A stretch of DNA of 18,682 nucleotides from Actinomycetota bacterium (GTDB lineage: Bacteria; Actinomycetota; Acidimicrobiia; Acidimicrobiales; Ilumatobacteraceae): assembly GCA_009705865.1 (NCBI GenBank), contig WLSJ01000017.1:1-18682 (forward strand). Reading direction: 5' to 3'. This document shows positions 1 through 9,000 of the stretch, in pieces. The notes beneath the pieces are model-generated. The model was given only the letters and a program-made list of their open reading frames with translations. It was not told the DNA's origin and searched no databases. Made by a program: the position numbers and the translations under genes. Each line of letters starts with the position of its first letter. Positions within the stretch are counted from its first letter, which is position 1.

Positions 1-466
1 CATTCTGAAGGCCCTTCCGGCGCTTGCTCCTGAAGGCACCAACATCGCACTGTTTGATATCGCTGAACTGCCGATGTACAACCAAGATCTTGATGCTGAC
101 ACCGTGCCGCCAATTGTTGAGGCATTGCGCGCGGCCATTGCTGAAGCAGACGGTGTCATTATTGCTGGACCGGAATACAGCGGTTCGTACTCAGGCGCAA
201 CGAAGAATCTCATCGACTGGGCATCGCGTCCGTTTATGAAGGGGCCAATCATTGGCAAGCGTTCGATGGTCATCGGTGCAACACCCGGACCTGGCGGTGG
301 TGCTCGTGTTGTCGAAGCAACAAGCGCATTGCTTACTGCGTTGGGCGGAACCGTTGTGGGTAGGGCTAACGCCGCTGCAATTCAGGAGAAGATTGCAGCT
401 GATGCACACGTGATTACAGACGAAGAATTTGCACAACAATTGCGCGACGGTCTCGCTGCGTTCTAG
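1..466 (+). CDS. NADPH-dependent FMN reductase family flavoprotein (5' truncated by window edge)
   Basis: The open frame begins at base 2, runs in from outside the window and ends at TAG 464-466, so about 154 C-terminal residues are visible. The family reduces FMN or quinones with NAD(P)H on a flavodoxin-like fold in the cytoplasm. Visible hallmarks are LPMYNQD after a strand-like AELF-type segment, then GPEYSGSYSGATKNLIDWA, which matches the family's PEYNxSxxGxLKNAIDW flavin-contact motif, then a glycine-rich turn (GATPGPGGGARV) and a short C-terminal helix. Family members are usually about 180-190 residues, so only some 25-35 N-terminal residues, including the phosphate-binding loop, are missing. 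Its stop codon directly abuts the stop of the convergent carboxylase gene. The family is clear. The physiological substrate cannot be told. Confidence 0.85.
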   Translation, partial: ILKALPALAPEGTNIALFDIAELPMYNQDLDADTVPPIVEALRAAIAEADGVIIAGPEYSGSYSGATKNLIDWASRPFMKGPIIGKRSMVIGATPGPGGGARVVEATSALLTALGGTVVGRANAAAIQEKIAADAHVITDEEFAQQLRDGLAAF

Positions 467-2296
467 TTACCAGGTATCAACCATTGGCCGTTTCTTGCCG
501 GTGCGTTGACGCCATGATGTCGTTCGTGAGATGACCGACAAGATTCTTTCCCGCGTTTCAGCAGGGTCAATAACGTCGTCAATCTCAACGTGGCTCGCCA
601 TGTTGAGTGCGTTCCCTCGTTCATAGGCACTGGCGATGAGTTTCGCCTCGAGTTCTGCACGTTCTTTTTCGTCGGTGATTGCTTCTAGCTCCTTGCGATA
701 CCCGAGGCGCACTGCACCTTCAAGACCCATGCCGCCAAACTCGCCGGTTGGCCAAGCAATGCTCATTGTGTTTGCGTGGAAACTGCCACCGGCCATTGCT
801 TGAGCGCCAAGGCCGTAGCCCTTGCGCAACACAACAGTGATCCATGGCACCGTGACGCTGGCAGCTGTGACAAACATGCGACCAAAGTGACGAACTTGAG
901 CAGTTTGTTCTGCTTCGGGACCCACCATAAAACCGGGGGTGTCACACAAACTTACGATGGGAATGTCATACGCATCACATAAACCAACAAAGCGTGACGC
1001 TTTATCAGCGGAATCAGAATCGATTGCTCCGCCAAGATGAGCTGGGTTGTTCGCAATAACGCCAATGACGCGACCTTCGATGCGCATCAACACCGTGAGA
1101 ATTCCGATTCCGAAAGTGGGACGCAGTTCAAGTGCAGTGCCAATGTCTGCCAATGCGTCAATAACAGTGCGTACGTCGTACACGCGTGTGCGTTGTTCGG
1201 GTATTAGTGCTCGCATCGCATCGTCAGGATGACGTGACCATGTTGACAATGGCCCCTGAAAGTACGACAAGTACTGCTTGGCTGCTGCAACAGCTGCCTC
1301 TTCATCGGCCACGCGAATATCAACAACACCGTTAGCGGTTTGCACTTCAATATCGCCAATGTCGGTTGGCTTCACTAGCCCCAACCCACCGCCTTCGATC
1401 ATGGCGGGACCAGCCATTCCGATGTTTGAATTTTCAGTAGCGATGATGACATCGCAACATCCGAGAAGTGCGGCATTTCCTGCAAAGCAGTAACCAGATG
1501 TGATGCCAACAAGTGGCACTAGCCCTGACAACTGTGCGAAGTAAGCAAATGCCAGGCAATCAAGGCCAGCAACTCCGGGGGAGTCTGTGTCGCCGGGGCG
1601 TCCGCCACCGCCTTCAGCAAACAAAATGACGGGAAGCCGAAGCCGTTCGGCAACATCGAACAGGCGATCTTTCTTGCGGTGGTTTAAGAAACCTTGCGTA
1701 CCAGCAAGAACTGTGTAGTCATACGAGGCCACAGCAACACGTGAAGCATCTTCGTCAAACAATGTTCCGTTGACTGTTGCAAGCCCTCCAACAAGTCCAT
1801 CGCCAGGAGTATTGCGAATCAGGTCATCAAGAGTGCGACGCTGACGTTGTGCTGCGATTGCAAACGATCCGTATTCCATGAAAGATCCGTCATCCACTAG
1901 ATCTGCAATGTTGGCGCGTGCTGTTCGTTGTCCTTTGGCGGCTCTGCGTGCAACGGCTTCTGGACGAGCATCATCTGTTGTCAGGTGTCGACGCTCGCGA
2001 TAACGAGCGAGGTCTGCACGCTCGCCTGTTTCTGCGGTCGCAGAAGCTTCAGTTGCCGTGACATCTGCAATGACGCCTGGCGTGATGTGTACTAAAACTT
2101 GGCCAGCCGCAATGGTGTCACCTTCTGCAACGAGGACTGCAGTAATTGTCCCTTCAACACCTGCCTCAACGGGGTGTTCCATTTTCATCGATTCCAAAAT
2201 CAGAATCTCGCGGTTTGCCCGGACTGTGTCTCCTGGTTGAACTGAGATTTTGAAAACGGTGCCAAGTATCGGCGAGGAGACATTGTGTATGGCCAT
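467..2296 (-). CDS. Acyl-CoA carboxylase subunit: N-terminal biotinyl domain fused to carboxyltransferase
   Basis: This 609-residue protein begins with a biotinyl/lipoyl domain (about residues 1-73). It has the ESMKMEHPV biotinylation motif, with Lys38 as the predicted biotinylated residue. A charged linker (about 75-130) leads to a complete AccD/PccB-type carboxyltransferase. The N-half is about 130-370 (GDGLVGGLATVNG, GGGGRPGDTD, GYCFAGNAALLGCCDVI). The C-half is about 380-600 (GVIANNPAHLGGAID, LCDTPGFMVGPEAE, RKGYGLGAQAMAGG, WPTGEFGGMGLEGAV). The family transfers CO2 from carboxybiotin to an acyl-CoA. In actinobacteria the biotin carrier is normally fused to biotin carboxylase, so this carrier-transferase order is unusual. 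No biotin carboxylase gene is in the window. The ATG at 2296 is preceded, five bases upstream, by a GACAAT -10-like element, suggesting a leaderless transcript. Substrate chain length (acetyl, propionyl, methylcrotonyl) is not determinable here. Confidence 0.92.
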   Translation of the reverse strand: MAIHNVSSPILGTVFKISVQPGDTVRANREILILESMKMEHPVEAGVEGTITAVLVAEGDTIAAGQVLVHITPGVIADVTATEASATAETGERADLARYRERRHLTTDDARPEAVARRAAKGQRTARANIADLVDDGSFMEYGSFAIAAQRQRRTLDDLIRNTPGDGLVGGLATVNGTLFDEDASRVAVASYDYTVLAGTQGFLNHRKKDRLFDVAERLRLPVILFAEGGGGRPGDTDSPGVAGLDCLAFAYFAQLSGLVPLVGITSGYCFAGNAALLGCCDVIIATENSNIGMAGPAMIEGGGLGLVKPTDIGDIEVQTANGVVDIRVADEEAAVAAAKQYLSYFQGPLSTWSRHPDDAMRALIPEQRTRVYDVRTVIDALADIGTALELRPTFGIGILTVLMRIEGRVIGVIANNPAHLGGAIDSDSADKASRFVGLCDAYDIPIVSLCDTPGFMVGPEAEQTAQVRHFGRMFVTAASVTVPWITVVLRKGYGLGAQAMAGGSFHANTMSIAWPTGEFGGMGLEGAVRLGYRKELEAITDEKERAELEAKLIASAYERGNALNMASHVEIDDVIDPAETRERILSVISRTTSWRQRTGKKRPMVDTW

Positions 2297-2301
2297 GGGT
2301 C

Positions 2302-2307
2302 ATTGTC
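2302..2307 (-). promoter_or_regulatory. Probable -10 element (GACAAT) of the carboxylase gene, leaderless geometry
   Basis: Read on the minus strand, GACAAT is followed by five bases and then the ATG at 2296. This puts the likely transcription start on or next to the start codon. No Shine-Dalgarno sequence precedes the ATG. The same arrangement (GACAAT, G, four bases, ATGG) occurs upstream of the hotdog-fold gene at 9906-9919. No convincing -35 was found. Confidence 0.45.
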
Positions 2308-2325
2308 TCACACGGCCACTTGTCA

Positions 2326-2338
2326 CCTCATGTTGAGG
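2326..2338. promoter_or_regulatory. Small inverted repeat in the divergent carboxylase/membrane-protein spacer
   Basis: CCTCA-TGT-TGAGG is a perfect 5-bp-arm dyad in the 109-bp spacer between the divergent genes starting at 2296 and about 2406. It could be an operator for either gene. It is short enough to arise by chance. Nothing else in this spacer stands out. Confidence 0.25.
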
Positions 2339-2405
2339 GTTCACCTATTTGTCATGTGGAACAAACCTAAACATTGCCGTTTTGTCATTTCGATACAACA
2401 ACATT

Positions 2406-2900
2406 GTGGTTGTGAGGATCCACCCCCTGATCAGCACGATTGTTGGCGAGCGCGCCCTGAGGCCGATTTCGGCCATATCGGTCGTCTCTGGAATTGGGAC
2501 TCTCCTCAGTCCAGCCTTATTCAAAGCCCCACTAGTTCTGTGCTTGCTGAGCCCGCGTATTCCTTTTCTCGTTCTTGCTGCAGGCCGAACGAATCCCATC
2601 TTGTTTGTGTTGCTGCTTGGTGTTCGTTTAACGCTTACCGACTGGCACTGGTTTGATTTGGGGCGTCGTCATGGTCGTCAGTTAGCGATGAAGTCAAGAC
2701 TTACTCGACGAATCCTCTTGTGGAATCCGCGCGCTCAAAAAATGGGTGTGATTGCGCTGTTAGTAGTTCGACCAATTTCACGTCACTTGTTGTTGTCGGG
2801 GATGGTTGGAATGAAATCACGAACCGTGGCAGTAATTGACGTGGTGAGCACCGTGGTGTTCTTGAGCCTGATCATCATGACGGTGCAGGGGCTCCGCTAG
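2406..2900 (+). CDS. Small DedA/SNARE-associated-like integral membrane protein
   Basis: A hydrophobic protein of about 164 residues with several predicted membrane segments. The stretch LLSPRIPFLVLAAGR, a hydrophobic helix, then DWHWFDLGRRHG resembles actinobacterial DedA-like proteins, which carry LSPRNR..LLAAG followed by DPLFYLLGRWYG. That similarity is recalled from the family, not computed. DedA proteins are implicated in lipid-carrier flipping and envelope homeostasis. The frame is open from a TTG at 2349, but the residues before IHPLIST look non-conserved. I prefer the GTG at 2406, which has TACAAC at -12 to -7, or the GTG at 2412. The gene ends 13 bases before the permease start and may be co-transcribed with it. 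The start is uncertain and the family assignment moderate. Confidence 0.6.
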   Translation: MVVRIHPLISTIVGERALRPISAISVVSGIGTLLSPALFKAPLVLCLLSPRIPFLVLAAGRTNPILFVLLLGVRLTLTDWHWFDLGRRHGRQLAMKSRLTRRILLWNPRAQKMGVIALLVVRPISRHLLLSGMVGMKSRTVAVIDVVSTVVFLSLIIMTVQGLR

Positions 2901-2913
2901 TAGATTTTCTCGG

Positions 2914-3804
2914 GTGCTTGCTGTTGTCATTGGTGCCTTTCTTGTCGGATGGCTTGTCAAAACCATAAGACCGGTACCCACCGTGGTGACGGCTTGGGCA
3001 GACAAATACGTGCTGCAAGTGGCACTACCAGCTGTGATCATTGCAAAGATCAGCCGGGTCACATTTGACGCTGATGTTGTGCTGCCGATTGCAGTGGCAT
3101 GGTCCGTGATGTTGGTAGCCATTGTGTGGGTTCTCATTGCGTCACGATTGATGAACTGGAGTCGGTCTGTTACCGGTGCACTTTTACTAGTTGGCGTTCT
3201 TGGCAATACAAGTTTTTTAGGAATCGGAATGGTCGAGAGCTTGTTGGGGTCTGACCATCTCGCATCAGCAATTGCATATGACCAAGTCGGGACATTTGTT
3301 GGTCTTGCATTGTGGGGATCATTTGTCGCAAGCACGTATGGCGCTGGCGAAAGTGGCTGGAGACCCATTCTGAATCGGTTGTCACGATTTGGTCCTTTTC
3401 TTGCACTGCTAGCAAGCCTTGTCTTTCGAGTTATCGAACTTCCCGATGATGTGTATTCGATTCTCAATGGCATCGGGAAAACTGTTGCGCCAGTAGCCAT
3501 GTGTGCATTGGGGCTGCGATTCACGCTGTCGGTCGACCGCACTGTGCGGGTTCCTGCTATCTGTGGGCTACTCGCAAAAATGGTCATAGTCCCAGGTTTA
3601 GTATTTCTCGTTGCGGTCGTCACCGCATCACCTCAAGACCTTGCATGGTCTACGTCAATTCTGCAATCAGCCGCCCCACCCATGGTGACAGCCGGGGTTG
3701 TCGCAGTGGGTGCAGGGTTGTCTGGCGAACTTGTTGCGTACATGGTGGGCGTAGGAACTCTCGTTGCGTTTGTGTCGCTGCCGATTCTGTCGTTACTGCT
3801 GTAA
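2914..3804 (+). CDS. AEC-family (auxin efflux carrier-like) permease
   Basis: This 296-residue, very hydrophobic protein has about ten predicted membrane helices, as usual for the AEC/Mem_trans family. These are secondary carriers for organic acids such as malate or malonate, and for auxin in plants. Supporting motifs are the N-terminal VLQVALPAVIIAKIS (about residues 33-47), the broken-helix GNTSFLGIGM (97-106) followed by GSDHLASAIAYDQ, and the C-terminal inverted-repeat counterpart with SAAPPMVTAGVVA. The start is GTG at 2914. In-frame stops just upstream (2878-2880) leave little choice. TAGATT at 2901-2906 could be a -10 for a nearly leaderless message, but read-through from the gene 13 bases upstream is equally likely. 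The transported substrate is unknown. A malonate or acyl-acid substrate would fit the neighbouring CoA ligase, but that is speculation. Confidence 0.85.
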   Translation: MLAVVIGAFLVGWLVKTIRPVPTVVTAWADKYVLQVALPAVIIAKISRVTFDADVVLPIAVAWSVMLVAIVWVLIASRLMNWSRSVTGALLLVGVLGNTSFLGIGMVESLLGSDHLASAIAYDQVGTFVGLALWGSFVASTYGAGESGWRPILNRLSRFGPFLALLASLVFRVIELPDDVYSILNGIGKTVAPVAMCALGLRFTLSVDRTVRVPAICGLLAKMVIVPGLVFLVAVVTASPQDLAWSTSILQSAAPPMVTAGVVAVGAGLSGELVAYMVGVGTLVAFVSLPILSLLL

Positions 3805-3850
3805 GTCTTCAGTGCCGACTGTCCACTAATAATGGGATAGAACTCACTAC

Positions 3851-5296
3851 ATGATTTCGTTTATTCAACGGCTGGAAGATCTCACCACGGAAAATCCAAC
3901 TGCTCCTGCAATTACCTGTGCAGGGGAAACCATGACTCGTGTTGAGTTGTTGAAGGCTGGATACAACCTTGCTGTGTACTTGCATGAACGTGGAGTTCGT
4001 GAAGACGACATGGTCACTGTTGCAGTTCCCAACAGTATTGACTTCTTTATTGCGTACATCGCGGCATGGCGACTTGGTGCAACGCCACAGCCCATCTCGT
4101 CGCGACTTCCACAACGTGAGCTTGATGCCATTATCGAACTTGCTCGTTCTTCTGCCGTGATTGGTGTAGCTGAAGACTCCATCAAAGGCAGAGTGTGTGT
4201 GCCAACCGGTTTTCGTGCACCTGATGCTGACGCATCTCGTCTGCCGTATGTTGTGTCAAAAGCATGGAAGGCCCCAACATCGGGCGGAAGCACTGGACGC
4301 CCAAAACTCATTGTCTCAGGTGATCCAGCTGCTCTTGACCCAGACCTTCCCATTCCGTTGTTGATGCAAAAAGGCGGATGTTTAGTGATGCCTGGTCCGC
4401 TGTATCACAACGGTCCGGCCGTATGGAGCTGCCAAGCGTGGCTGAATGGTTTACATGTTGTTCTGCTGCCGCGATTCGATGCAACCGCAACGCTCGAGGC
4501 GATTCAAAAATACAAGGGCTCTGTGTTGTACATGGTGCCTACCATGATGAAACGCATCACACGATTGCCAGAAGAAGAACGGCTCTCGTATGACCTCTCT
4601 AGTTTGCAAGTGGTGTGGCATCTTGCCGAACCATGTCCGGAATGGTTAAAGCAAGAGTGGATTGATTGGTTAGGCGCAGAACGAATCTTCGAACTGTACG
4701 CAGGTACGGAAGCGCAAACTGCAACGATCATTACTGGTCACGAATGGCTCGCACATCGTGGCTCGGTCGGGAAAACAGTTCCAGGCACCGTGAAGATAAC
4801 AAATGAAGATGGCATCGAAATTGCTGCCGGCGAGATGGGTGAAGTGTGGATGCGTAGTTTGCGCGAGACACCTACCTATAAATACGTCGGTGCAACAGCA
4901 CGCACGTTAGAAGGCGGTTGGGAATCACTTGGCGACATGGGGTATCTCGATGCAGAGGGTTACTTGTACTTAGGTGACCGCGCTGCAGACATGATTTTGT
5001 CCGGCGGCGCAAACATTTACCCAGCAGAAATTGAATCAGCGATTCAAGAGCACCCAGCTATCAAATCATGCGCTGTTATTGGATTCCCCGATGAAGACAA
5101 GGGCAACGTGATTCACGCAATTGTGGAAGCAGACTCATCTGAAATCAGCGAAGCAGACTTGAAGACGTTCCTTGGCGAACGCCTCGTGATTTATAAGGTT
5201 CCACGCACGTTCGAATATGTTGATTTTGCTCTACGAGACGATGCTGGCAAGGTGCGCAGGTCAGCTCTGCGGGCTGAACGCCTCCCGCCGCAGTAA
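3851..5296 (+). CDS. AMP-forming acyl-CoA synthetase, bile-acid-CoA-ligase-like
   Basis: A 481-residue ANL-superfamily adenylating enzyme that would activate a carboxylic acid to an acyl-AMP and then to the CoA thioester. The phosphate loop is TSGGSTGRPK (143-152), where most family members have TSGTTGxPK. The adenine/acyl motif is ELYAGTEAQ (281-289). The hinge is GDMGYLDAEGYLYLGDRAADMI, with the GDR at 375-377 and the C-terminal SGGANIYPAEIES. The catalytic lysine is K467 in DDAGKVRRSAL. Segments such as GPLYHNGPAVWS, YMVPTMMKRI and GHEWLAHRGSVGKTV resemble bile-acid-CoA ligase (BaiB-like) and other ligases of cyclic acids rather than fatty-acyl ligases. The protein is short because the N-terminal half is compact. 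A TetR gene follows after 30 bases, suggesting local control. The substrate is unknown. Confidence 0.9.
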   Translation: MISFIQRLEDLTTENPTAPAITCAGETMTRVELLKAGYNLAVYLHERGVREDDMVTVAVPNSIDFFIAYIAAWRLGATPQPISSRLPQRELDAIIELARSSAVIGVAEDSIKGRVCVPTGFRAPDADASRLPYVVSKAWKAPTSGGSTGRPKLIVSGDPAALDPDLPIPLLMQKGGCLVMPGPLYHNGPAVWSCQAWLNGLHVVLLPRFDATATLEAIQKYKGSVLYMVPTMMKRITRLPEEERLSYDLSSLQVVWHLAEPCPEWLKQEWIDWLGAERIFELYAGTEAQTATIITGHEWLAHRGSVGKTVPGTVKITNEDGIEIAAGEMGEVWMRSLRETPTYKYVGATARTLEGGWESLGDMGYLDAEGYLYLGDRAADMILSGGANIYPAEIESAIQEHPAIKSCAVIGFPDEDKGNVIHAIVEADSSEISEADLKTFLGERLVIYKVPRTFEYVDFALRDDAGKVRRSALRAERLPPQ

Positions 5297-5314
5297 CTGC
5301 CCTCGCTATAGGCG

Positions 5315-5320
5315 TATGCT
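5315..5320 (+). promoter_or_regulatory. Candidate leaderless -10 element (TATGCT) of the tetR-like gene
   Basis: TATGCT fits the actinobacterial TANNNT -10 consensus. It sits at exactly -12 to -7 relative to the ATG at 5327, and no Shine-Dalgarno sequence precedes that ATG. This implies transcription starting at the start codon. The -35 region overlaps the stop codon of the upstream ligase and is not recognisable. Confidence 0.5.
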
Positions 5321-5326
5321 CGGTTC

Positions 5327-5953
5327 ATGAGTGAGCCGAAACGAAAGAGAAGTGATGGTCTTGAGACCATTGATCGAATCGTTTCATTTGCCGCTGCCGA
5401 ACTAGATGAAGTTGGTCCCGTTCAATTCAACGTAATCCGCGTCTTGGAAAAAGCAGGAGTGTCTCGCAGTTCTGTGTATCACCATTTTCATAATCGTGAA
5501 GGATTGATAACCGCTGTCGAAGTGCAGAGATTGTTGGATCAACTGAGGGAAGCAAATTCGTCAACTCGAGAGTTCATTTCTCAAGCAGAGAACACAGAAG
5601 TTATTTTTGGAGCCATTGAATTTGTATTGAGAATGGCTGGTAGTGAAGAAGGAAAACAAAATCGCCGCCGACGCATTGCCACTATGGCAGCTGCGCAAAC
5701 GATTCCCGTGCTTGCCGACACAATTGTTGACATTCAAATCCGCGGAGATGAGTACATGGCCGGCACGCTGCAGATTGCAGTGGAAAAAGGCCTGATCGCT
5801 CCGACCGAATCGTTGCTTGGCATCGCCCAGTGGATTGGGTCGTTAACTCTCGGGCGGGCCACCGTTGACTTGGCAACAGATGTTGGTGGAGATGAACTGT
5901 GGCTCTCCGCCACGATGTTCAGCCTGCGAGCACTCCTAAAACCCGCAAAGTAG
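5327..5953 (+). CDS. TetR-family transcriptional regulator
   Basis: This 208-residue protein has an N-terminal DNA-binding domain of about 65 residues. The helix-turn-helix is about 34-54, with the recognition helix in GVSRSSVYHHFHNREGL, a textbook TetR signature in which YHHF closes the helix. The rest is an all-helical ligand-binding and dimerisation domain. TetR proteins are usually repressors released by a small ligand, often an acyl-CoA in actinobacteria. The gene follows a CoA ligase by 30 bases and precedes a large secreted-protein gene whose promoter carries a 30-bp inverted repeat 13 bases beyond this stop codon. The CoA-ester product of the ligase could be the ligand and the inverted repeat the operator. 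Both are inferences from position. Confidence 0.93.
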   Translation: MSEPKRKRSDGLETIDRIVSFAAAELDEVGPVQFNVIRVLEKAGVSRSSVYHHFHNREGLITAVEVQRLLDQLREANSSTREFISQAENTEVIFGAIEFVLRMAGSEEGKQNRRRRIATMAAAQTIPVLADTIVDIQIRGDEYMAGTLQIAVEKGLIAPTESLLGIAQWIGSLTLGRATVDLATDVGGDELWLSATMFSLRALLKPAK

Positions 5954-5964
5954 AGGGTTTATCC

Positions 5965-5996
5965 TTGGAACTCGGTACCAACTGGTACTAAGTTCC
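5965..5996 (+). promoter_or_regulatory. Leaderless promoter covered by a 30-bp inverted repeat (candidate TetR operator)
   Basis: The arms GGAACTCGGTACCA (5967-5980) and TGGTACTAAGTTCC (5983-5996) are inverted copies with 12 of 14 pairs matching and a 2-bp centre. A -35-like TTGGAA (5965-5970) and a -10-like TAAGTT (5989-5994) are separated by 18 bp. The -10 lies at exactly -12 to -7 from the ATG at 6001. The dyad therefore fills the whole promoter of the secreted-protein gene. There is no T-run, so an intrinsic terminator is unlikely. The 30-bp size suits a TetR dimer or pair of dimers. Confidence 0.6.
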
Positions 5997-6000
5997 ATGT

Positions 6001-9000
6001 ATGAGTTTTCGTCTCCATTCCCGACGCGATGGATCAATTGGCCTGGCGGTTTCGCTTGTACTGGGTTCCCTTGTCATGGTCGCTGTTGAGACTCCACAGG
6101 TAGTTTCAGCGTCAACCGGATGCACGTCGGGTTCGGTTTCTACTACAACGGAAATTGGTCGCAACTACCTAGGTGAGTCAGATGAATTCGTCAGTGCACC
6201 ACGAGTATCGAGCGATCGCAAACTGCATCGATATACAAAGGTGACGTTTACATCTAATGGAGTGAGTGATGCGTCGTGTACGTGGGTGGCACCGGCTGGC
6301 GTGACAACTGGTCAAGTGTTGGCCGTTGGTGGCGGTGGAGCAGGCGGCACATACTTTGGCGGTGGTGGCGGCGGAGGTGCAATGTATCTCAACAAACTTC
6401 CTGTCATTACTCCTGGGCGGTCATATGCCATCACTGTTGGTATTGGAGGCGCATCCGTTCCCGTCTCATGTATTCCAAACTGCAATGGCGGGAATGGTCA
6501 TGCGTCGCAAATAGAAAACATTGGGTGGGCCGGTGGTGGCACAGGTGGTGGCGGAAACACCAACGAATCTCAAGGTACACACGAATGCCTGTCGGCAGAT
6601 GCGAACAATAACTCTGTTGCATGCGGGGCTGGTGGTGGTGCTGCTGCCCCCATTGAAGGCGGTCAGTTAGCGCGAAATGGGCCGACATCGCATGGAACGC
6701 CTTTTGGTGCAGAGGTTGGAACGATCTATTACCAAGGTGGGGGTTCCCAAAAACTTGCTGTGACAGAAGCAGGTGGCGATGGTGGAGTTGGCATTGCCGA
6801 TTCATACATTCTGGACACTGCTGCAACATCTGAATATCTCTCTGGCGGTGGCGGTGGAGCCGGATACACAGACGCCAATGGCCAATGGAGTGCGGGTGAT
6901 TCTCTTACGTGCGGTATTGATTGGATGTTGAATTGTGCTCTTGGTGCTAGTGGGTGGCGCATGCCGTTCTACCCAGACAGTGTTTCAATGTCTACGTACG
7001 GTGGAGGTGGCGGCGGTCTATATATCAATGCAAAGCCGACGAGGGGTTCTCGGCTGCAAGGTGTCTTTAGTTTTAGTAGTAGTACCTTCAAATTCCCAAC
7101 GGTTCCTTCATTAGTGACGTCGAGTGGCGGTGCATCTGCTTCGTACAATCCGCTCACTGCATCAGGAACATCAGCAACCCCGGGACTTGCCAATTACGGA
7201 GGTGGCGGTGGTGCTGGCGGCGGAATTCTTGCAACAGATGGCACCATTACCTCTGATGCCACATTGAGCAGGGGTGGAAACGGTGGCTCTGGCGTCGTTT
7301 CTATTATTTATTACGAACGCCCTGAAATTTCAGGGGGACAATCAACACTGACAACATCATTTGGAGTGGCTGCAAGCACAGAGGCATTTACCGCCGCAAA
7401 AGGAAACTTGCCTATCACGCAAGACATGACCCTTTCATCAACGCCTACGTACACGTGGAGCGTGACAAACGCGAGTGGTTCTGCATTGTCGGGTGTTTCT
7501 ATCGATAGCAATGGCGTTGTCACAGTGGCCGCGAATAAGACGGTGGGAATCTACGAAGCTTTAGTGAAAGCAACTGATGGAATTGGGTCAAGTACTTCGG
7601 TTCCATTGACCATTGAGGTAACAAAACGGTTGCAAGCCCCGTTGTATTTCTTCTTCACGACGGCACCAGTTAATCCACACATCGGAGCGCCGATATATGA
7701 ACCGTGGGTACATGGCGGGTCTTCAATCAGAAGTAAACAAATCACAATTGATCCGAGTTCGTCGTCGGTGTGTTCTATTACTGGCAACAATCTCTCCCAG
7801 TATGATGTGACCGGAAAGGTGTCATTTATTGGCGTCGGAAATTGCATCCTGAACGTCGAACAACCGGGTGATACAAACTACGAAGCAACTCACCTGTCTA
7901 AAACTGTGGTTGTAACACCGCGTGATGATCAGACACCACTGACCTTTACATCGACCGCGCCGGTGAATCATCATGTGGGCGGCACTAGTTATACGGTCAC
8001 CGTGTCAGGTGGTTCAAGTAGTAAGAGCAAAATCCTCAGTATCGATGCAACTTCTTCGAGTGTGTGTTCAATTTCGGGCACTACCAGTGGGTCGGCTGTC
8101 ACGTTTACCGAGGTAGGTGACTGCATTATCAATGTTGATCAAGAAGGTGATTACTACTACAACAGTGCACACGCGTCGCAAATAGTCACTGTGACAGCCA
8201 AGGCAAGCCAATCGGCTTTATCGATTTCCGCACCAACGGGCGCTTATGTTGGTCTTGACTATGTACCTGTTGTCACGGGTGGCGATGGAGATGGGCAAGT
8301 CACAATCTCGATTGCTTCCTTCTCCTCGCCATATTGCTCTATCACTGGGGTAGGAACTGAAGTAGTGGTGACGGCAACAGCTGTTGGAGTATGTGTGTTG
8401 ATTGCAAACAAGTCTGCAGATTACGACTATGACGCCGCGACAGAAGTAAACCAACCGTTCATGATTTCAGCTACTCGTTCCGTGACTGTGAATAGCAACT
8501 CATATCAAAAGGTGTACCAATATTCGGGTACAACAATCGATATTAAATTGGATGTCAAAATTGATGGTTCTTTTTCGCCCGAATACGAATCACGAATTGC
8601 AGATGGCACAACCTCGGTTGGGGGTCAGCCTATTTGTAATTTCACGTATAAAGCAGATTTGCACATCACGGGTATAGGTACGTGCAAGTTCTATGCATAC
8701 GACTCAAACTCTTCTTCATACTTCTATTCTCAATCACCAATGCAGACAATCTATGTAGTCGCTCCAGGCGACAGCACTCAACCATCCGTGACAAGTGTTG
8801 CTGGCTTTAGTGACGGTGTGTATTCAACGGGACAGAAGATTTCCATATTGGTCACTATGTCTGAACGCGTGATAGTCACGGGCACGCCACGCATTCACCT
8901 AAATACAGGCGCAACAGGACGTTATGCCAACTATGTCTCTGGTAATTATTCGAATAAGTTGATTTTTGAGTACACAGCACAAACTGGCGATGAAATTACA

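Noticed and set aside
2817..3623. 268-residue open frame on the minus strand opposite the permease
   Set aside because: The plus-strand frame has clear AEC-family motifs and continuous membrane helices. The minus frame is Thr/Ser/Asn-rich with no recognisable domain, so it is a shadow.
5967..5996. Inverted repeat after the TetR gene as an intrinsic terminator
   Set aside because: There is no T-run after it, the stem has two mismatches in the middle, and it ends four bases before the next start codon on top of promoter-like hexamers. An operator is the better reading.
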